Part shown: in pieces, positions 15,807 to 24,967 of the stretch
How the letters are laid out: every line of letters begins with the position of its first letter
How positions within the stretch are numbered: the first letter of the stretch is position 1
Assembly (NCBI RefSeq): GCF_016901035.1
Contig: NZ_JAFEUF010000014.1
Location: forward strand, 30,394-67,389
DNA from: Streptomyces durocortorensis
Lineage (GTDB): Bacteria > Actinomycetota > Actinomycetes > Streptomycetales > Streptomycetaceae
Direction: 5' to 3'
DNA length: 36,996 nucleotides
Program-made: the position numbers and the translations under genes
Notes under the pieces: generated by a model
The model's input: only the letters and a program-made list of their open reading frames with translations
What the model was told of the DNA's origin: nothing
Database searches by the model: none

Positions 15807-15840
15807 CCCCCGACCGGACGCTCTTTCCGTGCGGCCGGCC

Positions 15841-16527
15841 TCAGCGCAGCAGTGGGCCGGTGACCAGGGCGAGTCCCAGTCCGGTGAGCGCCACACCGCT
15901 GCCGCCCTCGATGGCGCGGGCGGTACGCGGTCGGCGCAGCCACCGGCCCAGCCGGTCCACGAGCAGGGCCACGGCCGGGAACCAGATCAGCGCCAGCACC
16001 ACCACGAGGGCCGCGAGCAACAGGGTCCGGGGCAGTGGCGGCTGACCGTGGGGCACGAACTGCGGCAGCAGGCTGAGGAAGAGGACCGGGGCCTTCGGGT
16101 TGAGCGCGTTCGTCAGAAACCCCTGGCGCAGCGCACGCCCGGACTCCCCGGGCACGGGCCGCCCCGGCGACCTGCCCTCCGTCGTACCGGAGGGCGGGTC
16201 GCCGGGCGTGCCGGACGGCTCACCGGGGCTGTCCGGTGCGGGCCGGCGGCGGATCGCGTACAGCGCGCTGAGCCCGAGGTAGAGGACGTACGCACCGCCG
16301 AGCAGCTGGACGGTGCGGAAGAGCACGGGCATCGTCACCAGCACCGCGGCGAGTCCGGCGACCGCGAGCGCGGTGTGCACGAGGAGTCCCCCGGCGACGC
16401 CGACCGCCGAGGCCAGGCCCGCGGTGCGCGAGGCCAGGGCGTTGCGTACGACGACGGTGAAGTCGGCGCCGGGCAGCGCGACCATGCCGGCGGCGATCCC
16501 GGTGAAGGCGATCAGTTGTGCGTCCAT
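15841..16527 (-). CDS. LysE/RhtB-family amino-acid exporter
   Basis: The 228-residue membrane protein shows LysE-family marks: the opening LIAFTGIAAGMVALPGADF, matching P-G-P/A-x-F, the VVRNALASRTAGLASAVGVAGG motif, and the LTNALNPKAPVLFLSLLPQF block. Six helices are expected. A long Pro/Gly/Ser-rich insert (residues about 108-138) lies in the central cytoplasmic loop. ATG 16527 has AAGGTGG five bases upstream; GTG 16536 is an alternative. It is divergent from a LysR gene, the arrangement of lysE-lysG in Corynebacterium. The substrate is not evident. Confidence 0.87.
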   Translation of the reverse strand: MDAQLIAFTGIAAGMVALPGADFTVVVRNALASRTAGLASAVGVAGGLLVHTALAVAGLAAVLVTMPVLFRTVQLLGGAYVLYLGLSALYAIRRRPAPDSPGEPSGTPGDPPSGTTEGRSPGRPVPGESGRALRQGFLTNALNPKAPVLFLSLLPQFVPHGQPPLPRTLLLAALVVVLALIWFPAVALLVDRLGRWLRRPRTARAIEGGSGVALTGLGLALVTGPLLR

Positions 16528-16551
16528 GAGGTCCACCTTGGACCTGCGGAG

Positions 16552-16592
16552 CCTTTAGCGTGTACTTGCAATCTTCTGGGTCTGCCTAAAGG
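16552..16592. promoter_or_regulatory. Spaced inverted repeat in the lysE-lysR gap
   Basis: CCTTTAG (16552-16558) and CTAAAGG (16586-16592) are perfect complements 27 bp apart in the divergent promoter region. It is a plausible tetramer site for the LysR protein. The right arm also holds the SD AAAGGA of the lysR gene. Confidence 0.4.
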
Positions 16593-16601
16593 AACGCTTT
16601 C

Positions 16602-17543
16602 ATGTACGACCCGACACGGCTCGCGGCGCTCGTGGCGGTCGCGGAGGCCGGTTCGATCACCCGGGCCGCCGCCCGCCTGGGCTACACCGCGCCCGCGCTC
16701 TCGCAGCAGCTGGCCAAGCTGGAGCGGGAGGCGGGGGCGGCGCTGCTGGTGCGCCACCATCGCGGGGCGCGGCTGACGGCGGCGGGCGAGCTGCTGGCCG
16801 GCCGGGCCCGGCGGGTGCTGGACGAACTGGACCAGGCGCGGCACGAGCTGGCGCAGCTGGCCGGTCTCTCGGGCGGCCGGCTGCGGGTGGGGACGTTCAC
16901 GACGGCCGGGATCCATCTGCTGCCCCCGGTCCTGAGCGCGTTCCGGCGGGCCCACCCCGAGGTCGAGCTGGCCGTCGCCGACCATGAACCGCCCGGCGGG
17001 ATCGCCGCCGTGGCCGCGGGCGAGGTGGACCTCGCCCTGACCCATGCCTACGAGCCGGGGCCGGTCGCGCCTCCGCCGGTGGGGGTGTTCGTCGACCCCG
17101 TCCTGGTCGAGGAGCTGGTACTGGTCACCTCGGTGGGCCACCGACTCGCCGAGGGCACCGGGCGGCTGCCGGTCGGCGAGCTGGCGGGGCGGCCGCTGAT
17201 CAGCAGCGCACCCACCCATCCGCCCCGGCGCGGGGTCGAGAGCGCGCTTGCGAACGCCGGGGCGACGCCCGCGGTGGTCTGCGAGTCGCCCGGGTACGCG
17301 CTGGTGTGCGCGCTGGTCAGCGCGGGGCTCGGGGTGGCGGTGGTGCCGGAGATGGTCGCCTCGATGGCGGCGGCCCCGCTGTCGGTCCGGCGGCTGGAGC
17401 CCGCGTCGTTCCGCCGGACCATCTCGGTCGTGCACCGGGGCGAGCGGTCGAGCGCGGCTGCCGCGACGCTGCTCGCGCTGCTGCGCAGCGGCTTCGGCCG
17501 CGGGGGCACGGCCGGGCCGGCGAACCGGCCGTCCACGGGCTGA
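16602..17543 (+). CDS. LysR-family transcriptional regulator
   Basis: The 313-residue protein starts with the LysR winged helix-turn-helix: LAALVAVAEAGSITRAAARLGYTAPALSQQLAKLEREAG, matching the family pattern including S-x-x-L-x-x-L-E. Two Rossmann-like effector subdomains follow (from about residue 88, GRLRVGTF...; hinge near 160; second lobe with GVAVVPEM). It likely senses the substrate of the adjacent LysE exporter and activates its gene. The SD is AAAGGA with a 9-nt gap. Confidence 0.92.
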   Translation: MYDPTRLAALVAVAEAGSITRAAARLGYTAPALSQQLAKLEREAGAALLVRHHRGARLTAAGELLAGRARRVLDELDQARHELAQLAGLSGGRLRVGTFTTAGIHLLPPVLSAFRRAHPEVELAVADHEPPGGIAAVAAGEVDLALTHAYEPGPVAPPPVGVFVDPVLVEELVLVTSVGHRLAEGTGRLPVGELAGRPLISSAPTHPPRRGVESALANAGATPAVVCESPGYALVCALVSAGLGVAVVPEMVASMAAAPLSVRRLEPASFRRTISVVHRGERSSAAAATLLALLRSGFGRGGTAGPANRPSTG

Positions 17544-17573
17544 CGCCCGCGGTTCTTCCGCGCCCCGCCGGAA

Positions 17574-18005
17574 TCAGCCCTGGAGGGCCACGGCCCACGG
17601 GAGCGCGATCCAGACCGTCTTGCCGCCCTCGGCGGTCGGGGTGACCTGGAGCCGCCCGCCGCGCTCCTTGGCCAGGGTCCGGATGATGACCATGCCCCGG
17701 CCGTTGTCCTGCCGGACGGCGGCGGGCAGTCGCTGGGGCCAGCGGGGGTGACTGTCCGTGACGCCGAGATACAGCTCCTCGTCGCGTTCGAGGCGCAGAT
17801 CCACGGTGAAGGTGGGCGACTGGCCGAACGTGTGCTGAACGGCGTTGGTGGCCAGCTCCGAGACGATCAGCCGGATGGTGTCGGCGAAGTCGCTGTCGCC
17901 GGGCAGGCCCCATTCGGTCAGGGTCCTGGCCACGTGTCTGCGGGCCGTGGAGACCGAGGCCGGATCGCTCGGCAGAGTGACGGATGCTTCCTGATGGTCT
18001 GCCAT
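17574..18005 (-). CDS. HATPase_c (RsbW/SpoIIAB-like) ATP-binding protein
   Basis: The 143-residue protein has a Bergerat-type ATP fold: N box ELATNAVQH (50-58), a G1-type VTDSHP (82-87) and G2 NGRGM (101-105). It resembles the anti-sigma-factor-like kinases of Streptomyces, many of which lie next to XRE-DUF5753 and DUF397 genes, as here. It could bind a sigma factor or partner protein; no kinase target can be named. ATG 18005 has AGGGAC before it, which argues against the longer frame up to 18119. It is divergent from the XRE gene with 236 bp between. Confidence 0.85.
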   Translation of the reverse strand: MADHQEASVTLPSDPASVSTARRHVARTLTEWGLPGDSDFADTIRLIVSELATNAVQHTFGQSPTFTVDLRLERDEELYLGVTDSHPRWPQRLPAAVRQDNGRGMVIIRTLAKERGGRLQVTPTAEGGKTVWIALPWAVALQG

Positions 18006-18241
18006 GGCGACGCCGTCCCTTTCCCGCCCCGGGCGACCGACTGGCCGGCCGGGATCGTGCTTCGCGCCAGACTGCCATCGATACAGCTCCCTGTAACGGG
18101 GTTCGGCCAAGATATGCATATATCTGTCGCTCGAAGCGGTGAATTCAGGACCCGTACGGCGTGGGCGGGCGGCACACTGGCCCCTCTGGGGGCCGGCCCC
18201 GGCGACGGACCGGCCCTTCCCGACAGCGGAAGGAGACCGGC

Positions 18242-19096
18242 ATGCTGAACGGCCCCGTCGTCCGGCGGCGCAAGCTCGGTGAGGAGCTGCGGAGTCTGCG
18301 CCACGCCTCCGGGCTGACCAGTCGGGACGCGGCGCGGCTGCTCGGCTGGCACCAGTCGAAGGTGAGCCGCGTCGAGACGGGCGCGAGCGGGGTGACGCCC
18401 GCGGACGTGTCGCGGCTGCTGGACGTCTACGCGGTGCGCGACACCCAGTTGCGTTCGCTGCTCGAAGTCCTCGCGGGGTCGGCCGGCGGCGGCGGTTCGG
18501 GCTGGTGGCATGCCTACCGGGGGCTGATCCCGCCCCAGTACCGCGACTTCATCAGTCTGGAGTCGCAGGCCAGTACGGTCCGGACGCTGGAGACCTCCGT
18601 GGTGCCGGGGCTGCTCCAGACCGCCGGATACGCGCGGGCCGTGACCCGCGCCTCGCTGGACGGGTTACCGGACGGCCGGCTCGACTCCCTGGTCGAGGTC
18701 AGGCTGACCCGCCAGCGAGTGCTGCGCGCGAGCCCGCCCCTGCGGTTCACCGCTGTACTGGACGAGGCGGTGCTCCATCGCGAGGTGGGCGGGCCGGAGG
18801 TGATGCGGGACCAGCTGCACCATCTGATCCAGGTGTCCCGACTGCCGAACGTGCAGCTGCAGTTGTTGCCGTTCGCGGCCGGCGGGTACGTCGGACTCAC
18901 CGGCCCTTTCGTCATCTTCTCTTTTCCGAACACTTCCGATCTGGATGTGGTCGTTCTTGACCACTTGACGAGTAGCCTCTATCTGGAGCGGAAAGAAGAC
19001 CTCGACGCGTACAGCTCGGCCTTCCGTACCTTGCAGGCGCACGCGCTGTCGCCCGAACGCACGCTGGACCTCATCACCGCGATCAGCCGCAGCTAG
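18242..19096 (+). CDS. XRE-family regulator with DUF5753 (WhiJ/AbaA type)
   Basis: This 284-residue protein has an N-terminal XRE helix-turn-helix (GEELRSLRHASGLTSRDAARLLGW then HQSKVSRVETG, residues 10-64) and a DUF5753 domain from about residue 85 (GLIPPQYRDFISLESQA; VVPGLLQTAGYARA; TAVLDEAVLHREVG; FPNTSDLDVVVLDHL). The pattern is that of the WhiJ/AbaA-like developmental regulators that abound in Streptomyces and pair with a DUF397 protein encoded downstream. ATG 18242 follows GGAAGGAG. GC falls in the last third (about 18900-19000), as is common for this family. It probably acts with the DUF397 protein and the ATPase. Confidence 0.92.
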   Translation: MLNGPVVRRRKLGEELRSLRHASGLTSRDAARLLGWHQSKVSRVETGASGVTPADVSRLLDVYAVRDTQLRSLLEVLAGSAGGGGSGWWHAYRGLIPPQYRDFISLESQASTVRTLETSVVPGLLQTAGYARAVTRASLDGLPDGRLDSLVEVRLTRQRVLRASPPLRFTAVLDEAVLHREVGGPEVMRDQLHHLIQVSRLPNVQLQLLPFAAGGYVGLTGPFVIFSFPNTSDLDVVVLDHLTSSLYLERKEDLDAYSSAFRTLQAHALSPERTLDLITAISRS

Positions 19097-19125
19097 CGGG
19101 ACCGGGCCGTCCGGCCAGGTCCCGC
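19096..19125 (+). terminator. Hairpin between the XRE gene and the DUF397 gene
   Basis: GCGGGACC and GGTCCCGC form an 8-bp perfect stem with a smaller GGCC/GGCC stem inside. There is no U tract. It may attenuate the transcript into the DUF397 gene or protect the upstream mRNA end. Confidence 0.4.
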
Positions 19126-19155
19126 CGGACCGTCCGACTGCCCGAGGGGGCCACC

Positions 19156-19410
19156 ATGTCCGACCGTTGCGCACCACCGCCGTCGCCCACAACGCCGTCC
19201 ACCGCTTCATGGCGGCGCAGCAGCCGCTCGACCGGAATGAACAACTGCGTGGAGACCGCGCTGTTCGGCGCTCTCCTCGCCGTACGCGATTCGAAGGACG
19301 TGGACCGGCCGCCGCTGCGCTTCTCGGCGGCGGCCTGGAGCACGTTCGTGACCGGCCTCGCCCCGCGCGGAGCCGATCCGCACGGAACCGGCCGGCACCC
19401 GATCAGCTGA
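19156..19410 (+). CDS. DUF397 protein (XRE partner)
   Basis: The 84-residue product contains the whole DUF397 core: [18 protein letters not shown], then [20 protein letters not shown] and STFVTGL. DUF397 proteins are small partners of XRE-DUF5753 regulators and are thought to modulate them. The N-terminal 18 residues are Pro/Ser-rich and the tail after FVTGL is unusual for the family (usually the protein ends there). The SD GAGGGG is five bases before ATG. The 3' end overlaps the convergent bioF stop by eight bases. Confidence 0.85.
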   Translation: MSDRCAPPPSPTTPSTASWRRSSRSTGMNNCVETALFGALLAVRDSKDVDRPPLRFSAAAWSTFVTGLAPRGADPHGTGRHPIS

Positions 19411-20563
19411 CCGGAACGTCCGCCTGCCGGGGAGCGGTGGCGACGATCGTGGCCACCGCGGTCGTGATCTGCTCCTCGGTCAGGTCGGCCCGGGCGGTCA
19501 GCCGCAGCCGGGAGATGCCGTCCGGTACGGACGGCGGGCGGAAGCAGCCCACCGCCATCCCGGCGGCGCGGCAGTCGGCCGCCCAGCGCACCGCGGCGTC
19601 CGCCGATGGCGCCCGGACGGAGACGACGGCCGCGTCGGGCCGGACCGCCCGCAGCCCGGCGGCGGTGAGCCGCGTGTACAGCGCGGTGGCCACGTCACGG
19701 GCACGCGCCGCCCGTTCGGGCTCCCGGCGCAGCACGTCGAGGGCGCCGAGCGCGCCGCCGGCCGCCGCCGGGGCGAGTCCGGTGTCGAAGATGAACGTAC
19801 GGGCCGTGTTGACCAGATGGTCGATGACCCGGGCGGGCCCCAGGACCGCTCCGCCCTGGCTGCCCAGCGACTTGGACAGGGTGAGCGTGGCCACGGTCCC
19901 GTCGCCGCCCGCCAGGCCGGCCGCGGCCAGCGCACCTCGTCCGCCGTCGCCCAGCACGCCGAGGCCGTGGGCGTCGTCGACCAGCAGGGCGGCGTTCGCG
20001 GAGCGGCAGACCTCGGCCAGCGCGGCCAGTGGGGCGGCGTCGCCGTCGACGGAGAAGACGGAGTCGGTGACGGCGAGGGACCGGCCGTCGTGGGCCCCCA
20101 GCGCCTTGGCGACCGCGTCCGGGTCGGCGTGGGGGACGACGGCGGTCCCGGCACGGGAGAGCCGGCAACCGTCCACGATCGAGGCGTGGTTGCCAGCGTC
20201 GGAGACGATGAGCGAGCCGCGCCCGGAGAGCGCGGTCAGCGCGGCGAGATTGGCCGCGTACCCGGAGGAGAGCACGAGGGCCGCCTCGAAACCGCAGAAC
20301 GCGGCGAGTTCGCGTTCGAGTTCGGCGTGCAGGGCGGTGGAGCCGGTGACCAGCCGGGATCCAGTGGCGCCCGCTCCCCAGCGACGGGCGGCGGCGGCCG
20401 CGGCGGCGGTGACCTCCGGGTGCCGGGTGAGGCCCAGGTAGTCGTTGCTCGCGAGGTCCAGCAGCTCCGGCTCGGCGTCGCGCGGACGCAGCGTCCGTAC
20501 GAGTCCGGCGGCGGCCCGGTGGCGGGCCTCGGCGTCGATCCATTCGAACGGGGCGAAGGACAT
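19403..20563 (-). CDS. bioF: 8-amino-7-oxononanoate synthase (BioF)
   Basis: BioF condenses pimeloyl-ACP/CoA with L-alanine, the first committed step of the biotin ring pathway. The 386-residue product is a fold-type I PLP enzyme: SNDYLGL (39-45), GSRLVTGST (68-76), the D-D-A-H motif ([11 protein letters not shown], 195-205), and the Schiff-base lysine Lys231 in [14 protein letters not shown] 20563 follows AAGGGA with a 7-nt gap, which excludes a longer frame to 20689 that runs through tandem repeats. It is divergent from bioB; the two share a 243-bp control region. Confidence 0.95.
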   Translation of the reverse strand: MSFAPFEWIDAEARHRAAAGLVRTLRPRDAEPELLDLASNDYLGLTRHPEVTAAAAAAARRWGAGATGSRLVTGSTALHAELERELAAFCGFEAALVLSSGYAANLAALTALSGRGSLIVSDAGNHASIVDGCRLSRAGTAVVPHADPDAVAKALGAHDGRSLAVTDSVFSVDGDAAPLAALAEVCRSANAALLVDDAHGLGVLGDGGRGALAAAGLAGGDGTVATLTLSKSLGSQGGAVLGPARVIDHLVNTARTFIFDTGLAPAAAGGALGALDVLRREPERAARARDVATALYTRLTAAGLRAVRPDAAVVSVRAPSADAAVRWAADCRAAGMAVGCFRPPSVPDGISRLRLTARADLTEEQITTAVATIVATAPRQADVPVS

Positions 20564-20613
20564 GGGGCGGTCCCTTGGGTAGACGGGCCCTGGGCGGGCG
20601 GCTCCGCGCGGAC

Positions 20614-20669
20614 GTCCGGTGCGGAGGGTCCGGTGCGGCAGGTCCGGTGCGGGCAGTCCTGTACGGACG
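20614..20669. repeat. 14-bp tandem repeat in the bioF-bioB control region
   Basis: Four abutting units begin at 20614, 20628, 20642 and 20656. The first three share GTCCGGTGCGG and vary in the last three bases; the fourth is GTCCTGTACGGACG. It lies in the bioF 5' leader and upstream of bioB. Repeats of this regularity in a promoter could be protein-binding sites or simple slippage. Confidence 0.8.
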
Positions 20670-20717
20670 GGCTCTTTGTAGGCAGCCAACAGACCCTAGC
20701 CGGGTGCGCAGCAGGTC

Positions 20718-20741
20718 AGGGTGTGGCAATACACACACCCT
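20718..20741. promoter_or_regulatory. Inverted repeat ahead of bioB (possible biotin operator)
   Basis: Perfect 8-bp arms AGGGTGTG and CACACCCT are separated by eight bases. The repeat is 66 bp before the bioB start and 155 bp before the bioF start, a good place for a repressor of the divergent biotin genes. It does not match the BirA or BioQ operator sequences I know. Confidence 0.45.
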
Positions 20742-20806
20742 CGCCCGGGTCTCCTGTCTGGTTCCTCCTTGGCTGGAGGCGGTGCCGTAAGCCAGGATCA
20801 TCTTTC

Positions 20807-22105
20807 ATGGACCTGCTGAACACGCTGGTGGACAAGGGGCTGCGGCGCGAACTGCCGACCCGCGAAGAAGCGCTCGCCGTGCTGGCGACCTCCGACGACG
20901 ACCTGCTCGACGTGGTGGCCGCCGCAGGGAAGGTACGCCGTCAGTGGTTCGGGCGGCGCGTCAAGCTCAACTATCTGGTCAACCTGAAGTCCGGGCTCTG
21001 CCCCGAGGACTGCTCGTACTGCTCGCAGCGGCTCGGTTCGAAGGCCGGGATCCTCAAGTACACCTGGCTGAAGCCGGACGAGGCGTCCAAGGCCGCCGCC
21101 GCCGGGGTGGCGGGCGGCGCGAAGCGGGTCTGCCTGGTGGCGAGCGGGCGCGGCCCCACCGACCGGGACGTCGACCGGGTCACCAAGACCATCGAGGCGA
21201 TCAAGGAGCAGAACGAGGGCGTCGAGGTCTGCGCCTGTCTCGGTCTGCTCTCCGACGGGCAGGCCGACCGGCTGCGTTCGGCGGGCGCCGACGCGTACAA
21301 CCACAACCTCAACACGTCCGAGGAGACGTACGGGGCGATCACCACGACGCACACGTACGCGGACCGGGTGGAGACCGTGCAGCAGGCCCAGGCCGCGGGG
21401 CTCTCGGCGTGTTCGGGGCTGATCGCCGGGATGGGCGAGAGCGACAAGGACCTGGTCGACGTGGTGTTCGCGCTGCGCGATCTGGACCCGGACTCGGTGC
21501 CGGTGAACTTCCTGATCCCGTTCGAGGGAACCCCGCTGGCCAAGGAGTGGAACCTCACCCCGCAGCGCTGCCTGCGCATTCTGGCGATGGTCCGCTTCGT
21601 CTGCCCGGACGTGGAGGTGCGGCTCGCGGGCGGCCGTGAGGTGCACCTGCGCTCGATGCAGCCGCTGGCGCTGCACCTGGTCAACTCCATCTTCCTGGGC
21701 GACTACCTGACCAGTGAGGGCCAGGCGGGCCAGGCCGACCTGGACATGATCGCGGACGCCGGTTTCGAGGTGGAGGGCGCGGGCACGACGACGCTGCCGC
21801 GCCACCGGGCCGACGCCCTGGCCGGCGGTTGCGGTACGCCGGCGGAGCCGGCCGGGTGCGGAACGCAGGAGTCCGCCGGCTGCGGTTCGCACGGTGGCGG
21901 CGGGGGCTGCGGGCCGTGCGGCGGCCACGGGGAGCCGGAGCAGGCGGCCGGCGCGGAAGCCGTCGCCGTCCCCGACGCCGACGCCGACGCCGACGCCGGG
22001 GAGAGCGTCCCGGTCGCGCGGACGGAGGCGAACGGCGCGGCGCGTACGGATCTGGTGGCGGTGCGCCGGCGCGGTGCGGGGACGGATCTCGCCCCCAATG
22101 CCTGA
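20807..22105 (+). CDS. bioB: Biotin synthase (BioB) with Cys-rich C-terminal extension
   Basis: BioB is the radical-SAM enzyme that inserts sulfur into dethiobiotin. The [4Fe-4S] motif CxxxCxxC is Cys65, Cys69, Cys72 (CPEDCSYC). The [19 protein letters not shown] and RLAGGRE (Arg272, ligand of the [2Fe-2S] cluster) blocks are present, and the core ends near residue 325. The protein is 432 residues against about 330-350 for the usual enzyme. The extra 100 residues hold a cysteine/glycine-rich stretch (residues 342-371: seven Cys, including GCGPCGG), a run of Asp-Ala repeats (390-397) and a variable tail. ATG 20807 has AGGAT upstream; the frame is open far upstream but that part lies antisense to bioF. 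It overlaps bioA by eight bases. Confidence 0.95.
   Translation: MDLLNTLVDKGLRRELPTREEALAVLATSDDDLLDVVAAAGKVRRQWFGRRVKLNYLVNLKSGLCPEDCSYCSQRLGSKAGILKYTWLKPDEASKAAAAGVAGGAKRVCLVASGRGPTDRDVDRVTKTIEAIKEQNEGVEVCACLGLLSDGQADRLRSAGADAYNHNLNTSEETYGAITTTHTYADRVETVQQAQAAGLSACSGLIAGMGESDKDLVDVVFALRDLDPDSVPVNFLIPFEGTPLAKEWNLTPQRCLRILAMVRFVCPDVEVRLAGGREVHLRSMQPLALHLVNSIFLGDYLTSEGQAGQADLDMIADAGFEVEGAGTTTLPRHRADALAGGCGTPAEPAGCGTQESAGCGSHGGGGGCGPCGGHGEPEQAAGAEAVAVPDADADADAGESVPVARTEANGAARTDLVAVRRRGAGTDLAPNA
21973..21996 (+). repeat. GCCGAC hexamer repeat inside bioB
   Basis: Four successive GACGCC units encode alternating Asp-Ala in the BioB tail. This is a slippage-prone tract and probably varies in length between strains. 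Confidence 0.6.
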
Positions 22106-23459
22106 GCCGGACGCCCCCGCGCTCCCCCAGCAGGCCGCGCACTCCGGACCCGCCGCGCCGAAGCCGTACGCCCCCGACGAACTGCGGGCGCTGGACCGGG
22201 CGCACGTCTGGCACCCGTACGGTCCGATGCCCGGCCGGCAGGAACCGCTGATCGTGGAGTCGGCCTCCGGGGTACGGCTCCGGCTCGCCGAACCCGTCGA
22301 GGGGCAGCGCGAGTTGGTGGACGGCATGTCGTCCTGGTGGTCGGCGGTACACGGCTACAACCACCCGGTCCTGAACGAGGCCGCGCGCGGCCAGCTGGAC
22401 CGGATGAGCCATGTGATGTTCGGCGGGCTCACCCATGAGCCCGCCGTCCGGCTGGCGACCCGGCTGGTGGAGATCACCCCTGAACCGCTCCGGCACGTCT
22501 TCCTCGCCGACTCCGGGTCCGTGTCCGTCGAGGTCGCGGTGAAGATGTGCCTCCAGTTCTGGCGTTCGGCCGGTCGTCCGGCCAAGCGGCGGCTGCTGAC
22601 CTGGCGCGGGGGCTACCACGGGGACACCTGGCAGCCGATGTCCGTGTGCGACCCGGAGGGCGGGATGCACGAGCTGTGGTCGGGCTCCCTGCCCCGGCAG
22701 GTCTTCGCGGACGCCCCGCCGGACGGCTTCGACGCGGAGCCGGACGCCGCCTACGTCACGCATCTGCGGGAGCTGATCGCCGCGCACGCCGGGGAGTTGG
22801 CGGCGGTCATCGTGGAGCCAGTGGTACAGGGCGCCGGTGGGATGCGGTTCCACTCCCCCGCGTATCTGCGGGTGCTGCGCGAGGCGTGCGACGAGCACGA
22901 CGTCCTGCTGGTCCTCGATGAGATCGCGACCGGTTTCGGGCGTACGGGCAAGCTGTTCGCCGCCGGGCATGCCGGGATCTCGCCGGACGTGATGTGTGTC
23001 GGCAAGGCGCTGACCGGCGGCTATCTCACGATGGCGGCGACGCTGTGCACCACGCGGGTGGCCGAGGGCATCTCCAGCGGTGAGGTGCCGGTGCTGGCGC
23101 ACGGGCCGACGTTCATGGGCAACCCGCTGGCCGCCTCGGTGGCCTCGGCTTCGGTGGACCTGCTGCTCGGGCAGGACTGGGAGGGCGAGGTGGCGCGGAT
23201 CGGCGCGGGTCTGCGCTCCGGGCTCGCGCCCGCCGCGGATCTCGCGGGTGTGGTGGACGTACGCGTCCTCGGGGCGATCGGGGTCGTCCAGCTCGACCAC
23301 GAGGTGGACATGGCGGCGGCGACCCGTGCGGCCGTGCGCGAGGGCGTGTGGCTGCGGCCGTTCCGCGATCTCGTCTACACGATGCCGCCGTACGTCACGG
23401 GTGACGAGGACGTGGCACGGATCTGCCGGGCCGTGTGCGCCGCGGCGCGGGAGGGCTGA
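22098..23459 (+). CDS. bioA: Adenosylmethionine-8-amino-7-oxononanoate aminotransferase (BioA)
   Basis: BioA converts KAPA to DAPA with SAM as amino donor. The 453-residue product has the family tag [14 protein letters not shown] (77-90), the substrate/SAM motif WRGGYHGDT, Asp274 ([14 protein letters not shown]) and the PLP lysine Lys303 (CVGKALTGG). The first 25 residues are a Pro/Ala-rich extension before AHVWHPY. The ATG overlaps the bioB stop (ATGCCTGA), so the two genes are coupled. Six bases separate its stop from bioD. Confidence 0.95.
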   Translation: MPEPDAPALPQQAAHSGPAAPKPYAPDELRALDRAHVWHPYGPMPGRQEPLIVESASGVRLRLAEPVEGQRELVDGMSSWWSAVHGYNHPVLNEAARGQLDRMSHVMFGGLTHEPAVRLATRLVEITPEPLRHVFLADSGSVSVEVAVKMCLQFWRSAGRPAKRRLLTWRGGYHGDTWQPMSVCDPEGGMHELWSGSLPRQVFADAPPDGFDAEPDAAYVTHLRELIAAHAGELAAVIVEPVVQGAGGMRFHSPAYLRVLREACDEHDVLLVLDEIATGFGRTGKLFAAGHAGISPDVMCVGKALTGGYLTMAATLCTTRVAEGISSGEVPVLAHGPTFMGNPLAASVASASVDLLLGQDWEGEVARIGAGLRSGLAPAADLAGVVDVRVLGAIGVVQLDHEVDMAAATRAAVREGVWLRPFRDLVYTMPPYVTGDEDVARICRAVCAAAREG

Positions 23460-23465
23460 GGCGAT

Positions 23466-24158
23466 ATGTCGACGATTCTGTTGGTGTCCGGTACGGGCAC
23501 GGAGATCGGCAAGACCGTGGTGACCGCCGCGGTGGCGGCCGCCGCGCGGGGACGCCGGGTCGCGGTGCTCAAGCCCGCCCAGACCGGGCTCGTCCCCGGG
23601 GAGCCGGGCGACGCGGCCGAGGTCGCGCGGCTGGCGGGAGGCCATGTGACGGCGGTCGAACTGGCTCGCTTTCCTGAGCCGTTGGCCCCGGCCACGGCCG
23701 CGCGGCGGGCGGGGCTCGCCCCGGTGCGGCCGTTCGAGGTCGCCGAGGCGGCTCAGAAGTTGGCCACCGAGCACGATCTCGTGCTGGTGGAGGGTGCGGG
23801 CGGGCTGCTCGTGCGGTTCGACGACGAGGGCTCCACCCTCGCGGACGCGGCCCGGCTGCTGTCCGCGCCCGTGCTGGTGGTGGCCCCCGCGGGTCTGGGC
23901 ACGCTGAACGCCACCGCGCTGACGGCCGAGGCGCTGCGGAGCCGCGGGCTGAGCTGCCGGGGTGTGGTGATCGGCAGCATGCCGTCGGAGCCGGACCTCG
24001 CGTCCCGGTGCAACATCGAGGACCTGCCGGTGGCGGCCGGTGCGCCGCTGCTGGGCGCGGTACCGGCCGGTGCGGGTGCGCTGCCGGGCCCCGAGTTCGC
24101 GGCCCGTGCGTCGAGTTGGCTCGCCCAGGAGCTCGGAGGGACCTGGACCACGCGCTGA
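23466..24158 (+). CDS. bioD: ATP-dependent dethiobiotin synthetase (BioD)
   Basis: BioD closes the ureido ring of dethiobiotin from DAPA, CO2 and ATP. The 230-residue product has the P-loop [12 protein letters not shown] near residue 9-20, the LKPAQTG motif (its Lys helps bind CO2/ATP) and the [10 protein letters not shown] block. It is the last gene of the bioBAD operon, and the start is ATG with weak purine-rich sequence upstream (GAGG). The next gene starts 104 bp later. Confidence 0.95.
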   Translation: MSTILLVSGTGTEIGKTVVTAAVAAAARGRRVAVLKPAQTGLVPGEPGDAAEVARLAGGHVTAVELARFPEPLAPATAARRAGLAPVRPFEVAEAAQKLATEHDLVLVEGAGGLLVRFDDEGSTLADAARLLSAPVLVVAPAGLGTLNATALTAEALRSRGLSCRGVVIGSMPSEPDLASRCNIEDLPVAAGAPLLGAVPAGAGALPGPEFAARASSWLAQELGGTWTTR

Positions 24159-24262
24159 CGGAGCGTGCGGGGGCCGGACAGCCCCTTCGAGGATTCCCGC
24201 CGGGTCGATCCGGGGGAGAATCGTGGAGGAGCGTCACGTCCACTCCGTAACGGAGGTCCGTC

Positions 24263-24940
24263 ATGCAGCTGCGCAGCAGGAAGCTCCCCCGGGACGCCGT
24301 GCACCACCCGGTCTTCGCCCGTTTCTACGCCCGCTTCAGCGAGGCCGCGGATGTGAAGGGCGGCGTCGCCGCGTACCGCGAGGAGCTGCTGTCGGGGCTC
24401 TCCGGCCGGGTCATCGAGGTCGGCGCGGGAAACGGGCTGAACTTCGCCCACTACCCCGGTGCCGTGTCGGAGGTCGTGGCGCTGGAACCGGAACGCTCGC
24501 TGCGGCAGCTCGCGGCCCGTGCCGCCCTGCGCGCCGAGGTGCCGGTGGACGTGGTGCCGGGGGCGGCCGAGGCGCTGCCGGTCAAGAGCGAGGCGTTCGA
24601 CGGGGCGGTGGCGTCGCTGGTGCTGTGCACCGTACGGGATCTGCCCCGGGCGCTCGCCGAGATCAGGCGGGTCCTGCGGCCGGGCGGCGAACTGCGGTTC
24701 TTCGAGCACGGGCAGGCGCCGGGCCGGGCGCTGGCGACCGCGCAGCGGGCGGCCGACCGGACCCTGTGGCCGCTGCTCTTCGGCGGCTGTCACACGGCCC
24801 GGAATCCGCTGGCCGCGATCGAGGCGGCGGGCTTCGAGATGGGCACGTACCGCAGACTGCGCATCCCGGAATCGGGCCTCCAGATGCCCTCGTCCCCCTG
24901 TGTCCTCGGCGTGGCCCGTAAGCCGTTCACGGAGGACTGA
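24263..24940 (+). CDS. Class I SAM-dependent methyltransferase
   Basis: The 225-residue protein has the Rossmann-type SAM domain: motif I VIEVGAGNGLNFAHYP, acidic motif II VVALEPERSL, motif III ALPVKSEAFDGAVASLVLCTV, then EIRRVLRPGGELRFFEHG, as in the UbiE/METTL7-like group. It has a basic N-terminus (LRSRKLPRD) and no membrane anchor. SD GGAGG is six bases before ATG. It follows bioD but its link to biotin is doubtful; acceptor unknown. Confidence 0.87.
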   Translation: MQLRSRKLPRDAVHHPVFARFYARFSEAADVKGGVAAYREELLSGLSGRVIEVGAGNGLNFAHYPGAVSEVVALEPERSLRQLAARAALRAEVPVDVVPGAAEALPVKSEAFDGAVASLVLCTVRDLPRALAEIRRVLRPGGELRFFEHGQAPGRALATAQRAADRTLWPLLFGGCHTARNPLAAIEAAGFEMGTYRRLRIPESGLQMPSSPCVLGVARKPFTED

Positions 24941-24967
24941 GCCGGCGGCCGGGGGTTTCGCGCTGTC

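Noticed and set aside
21681..23774. A 697-codon minus-strand frame over bioB, bioA and bioD
   Set aside because: Arg/Pro/Gly-rich, no domain, and antisense to three well-conserved enzymes.
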